Assembly (NCBI RefSeq): GCF_000142905.1
Contig: NW_013657648.1
Location: forward strand, 257,510-321,509
Length of the DNA: 64,000 nt
Origin: Thecamonas trahens ATCC 50062
Lineage: Eukaryota; Apusozoa; Apusomonadida; Apusomonadidae
Reading direction: 5' to 3'
Shown here piece after piece: positions 63,801 to 64,000 of this stretch. The notes under the pieces were generated by a model. It saw nothing but the letters and a program-made list of their open reading frames with translations. It was not told where the DNA came from and ran no database searches. Position 1 is the first letter of the stretch, and each line of letters starts with the position of its first letter. Position numbers and translations under genes: made by a program.

Positions 63801-64000
63801 TCGCCGATGGCGTCGATGTGGACCGACTTGAGCTCTCGGGCCTTGTACTCGGTCCTACGGTTCGAGTCGAGCGACATGTAGCCCAGGCGCTGGTACTGGA
63901 TGCTCTCGAGGGCCCGCGGCTTGGACGGCGGCAGGTTGCCGACAAACAGCTCAATCTTCGTCGCCACAAGGTACTGGTGCGAGTAGAACTGCAGCTTGCG
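60821..64000 (-). CDS. CEP104: CEP104 centriole/cilium-tip protein (partial, 5' end outside window)
   Basis: The frame is open to the right edge: RKLQFYSHQYLV then ATKIELFVGN at 64000-63940, matching the CEP104 jelly-roll domain (RLGYMSLDSN, ARELKSVHIDAIGEFVKL, HINKYNLYNQVGLIAINVLG). Then follow a coiled coil (about residues 165-230 of the visible part), a Gln/Arg-rich linker, the TOG-like helical domain (KKWQLRKAALERITT, SKEVRTAAVNLLCAL), an RG-dipeptide tract and the C-terminal zinc-finger array (CIFCGEKNPTFTKRKLDEHYFESC, CPACHETV, CPRCKEPV, CPLCHDDI). CEP104 (FAP256 in Chlamydomonas) binds tubulin and EB1 at ciliary tips and CP110 on centrioles. 1,059 residues are visible. The RG tract and Gln repeats look like lineage-specific insertions. 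Confidence 0.95.
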   Translation of the reverse strand, partial: RKLQFYSHQYLVATKIELFVGNLPPSKPRALESIQYQRLGYMSLDSNRRTEYKARELKSVHIDAIGEFVKLVVHKCHINKYNLYNQVGLIAINVLGDVVQAAQVDAAAARLGLVAADAPPGPVSGAMLHDNPAVWGLINKASNVDPMDDLSFDLSFDVATARMLRKLEAAKADAQRAENYDACQQIKQQIEFLKEVGVELAALEARKLAAVDREAYDEAKRIKVEIDRLRQQAFGSVMARPSSALATPRNVPSEASLPHSDAMFLNDHNPSASSSAGPPPPPLAHGARPLPANPEPAPPPRQQHHQQQPRQQSRQQPRQQQSRQQQSRQQPRQQSHQQPASPPQDSEYSAGSPPESHAAPQGGFMVVEMSELNEDSVPPPTRTAPPASGDPSERPIRPARGAAQAPAHFERAEQDQVADAPPPAKRAPPAKRAPPAEPPQRAMSRGSDDSRASRAIKPGGSGGGFEATMQAMDAGSSDAEPLSKAKAQQVGHLIELFGEGTLCMLYSKKWQLRKAALERITTAAIRGDFDNTASPASLLSALTEVLVVGLEDRIASVFAAAMEAMPQVLNAFADAVPDSQLTTAVNAFITTLLAKSANAQARVADSALEALDAMSYMRVVGAEPIGVRILKQVKPGAQFRIILARLRILTALVTAFGLDATTVDVHDALDFCHTHAFSNASKEVRTAAVNLLCALYPQYSSAVEDALDKRISPHLLKEIRAALPAGTQVAASQGGAGRGRGRGRGRGRGRGAERGRGRGRGRGRGRGRGRGRGRGGAGRGRGRGRGRGRGRGLTSQLPPPVDDDEYEYYSEDSIEVDVVPDADNPHAHSVRISPGKGRRGHSHGRSGTKDINININVNPGMSPPAPGAGPASGPPPASTTPPRDRVDADGLRRPRRTSFDEGPSINITPERQVATPAREVNQEVYSNDWNIDQTCIFCGEKNPTFTKRKLDEHYFESCPVLTACPACHETVEVASLHEHLLEECERRGSYKVCPRCKEPVHNTDYPSHVAARECLVAKDPKRFSRCPLCHDDIPPGEEGWVQHLMVSGCPENERTRRRL
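61625..61800 (-). repeat. RG-dipeptide coding repeat in CEP104
   Basis: A 6-bp GGxCGx periodicity codes alternating Arg-Gly for about 55 residues between the TOG-like and zinc-finger regions. Confidence 0.85.

Overview
This is a compact, GC-rich nuclear window from a flagellated protist. Spliceosomal GT-AG introns, a histone H2B end, mitochondrial-type ribosomal proteins (uS15m, bL32m), a nuclear pore export factor (GLE1), a centriole/cilium tip protein (CEP104) and nuclear tRNA genes rule out a prokaryote. Hybrid histidine kinase, coactosin-type ADF-H protein, VPS10/sortilin receptor and WDR49/64-like EF-hand WD protein together suit a free-living heterotrophic flagellate. An apusomonad such as Thecamonas is my best guess from gene content and base composition, but this is inference. 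There are two runs of N (33808-33907 and 52052-52180).

Layout. 1-3000: histone H2B end, Cdc123/D123-like protein with a C-terminal membrane segment, Ser/Pro-rich unknown. 3582-9350: 1,922-residue hybrid histidine kinase with three receiver-like modules. 9380-11701: GT2 glycosyltransferase (one intron). 11906-17519: kinase, ankyrin, PH, pseudokinase and repeat protein. 17930-25038: MBOAT acyltransferase, Lys/Gly-repeat kinase, LYAR-type zinc-finger protein, membrane-anchored methyltransferase. 25821-29768: EF-hand/WD40 protein. 29896-30293: three tandem tRNA-Arg(ACG). 31379-36689: uS15m, two-RRM hnRNP-like protein, senescence/spartin-domain protein. 36690-42261: sortilin-like receptor, bL32m, ER LRR protein ending RDEL. 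42670-44712: divergent pair of paralogous unknown membrane proteins. 45144-48134: TPR protein, JMJD6-like JmjC protein, tRNA-Arg(TCG) and a fourth tRNA-Arg(ACG). 48288-58055: membrane-LRR protein, ADF-H/LIM/SH3 protein, F-box/WD40 protein, PP2C, secreted cyclophilin-like protein, pirin. 58088-64000: GLE1 and CEP104 (runs off the right edge).

Genes are close together. Several convergent pairs have stop codons 1-53 bp apart. Most introns I could place lie near the 5' end of their gene and mostly use a GTACGY 5' splice site; one appears to split the start codon itself. All five tRNA genes share an ungapped 31-bp upstream box and lack the usual G53:C61 pair in the T stem. These RNA-level regularities are the most unusual signals in the window. 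The genes do not form one pathway; they are ordinary neighbours in signalling, trafficking, translation, RNA export and ciliary functions.
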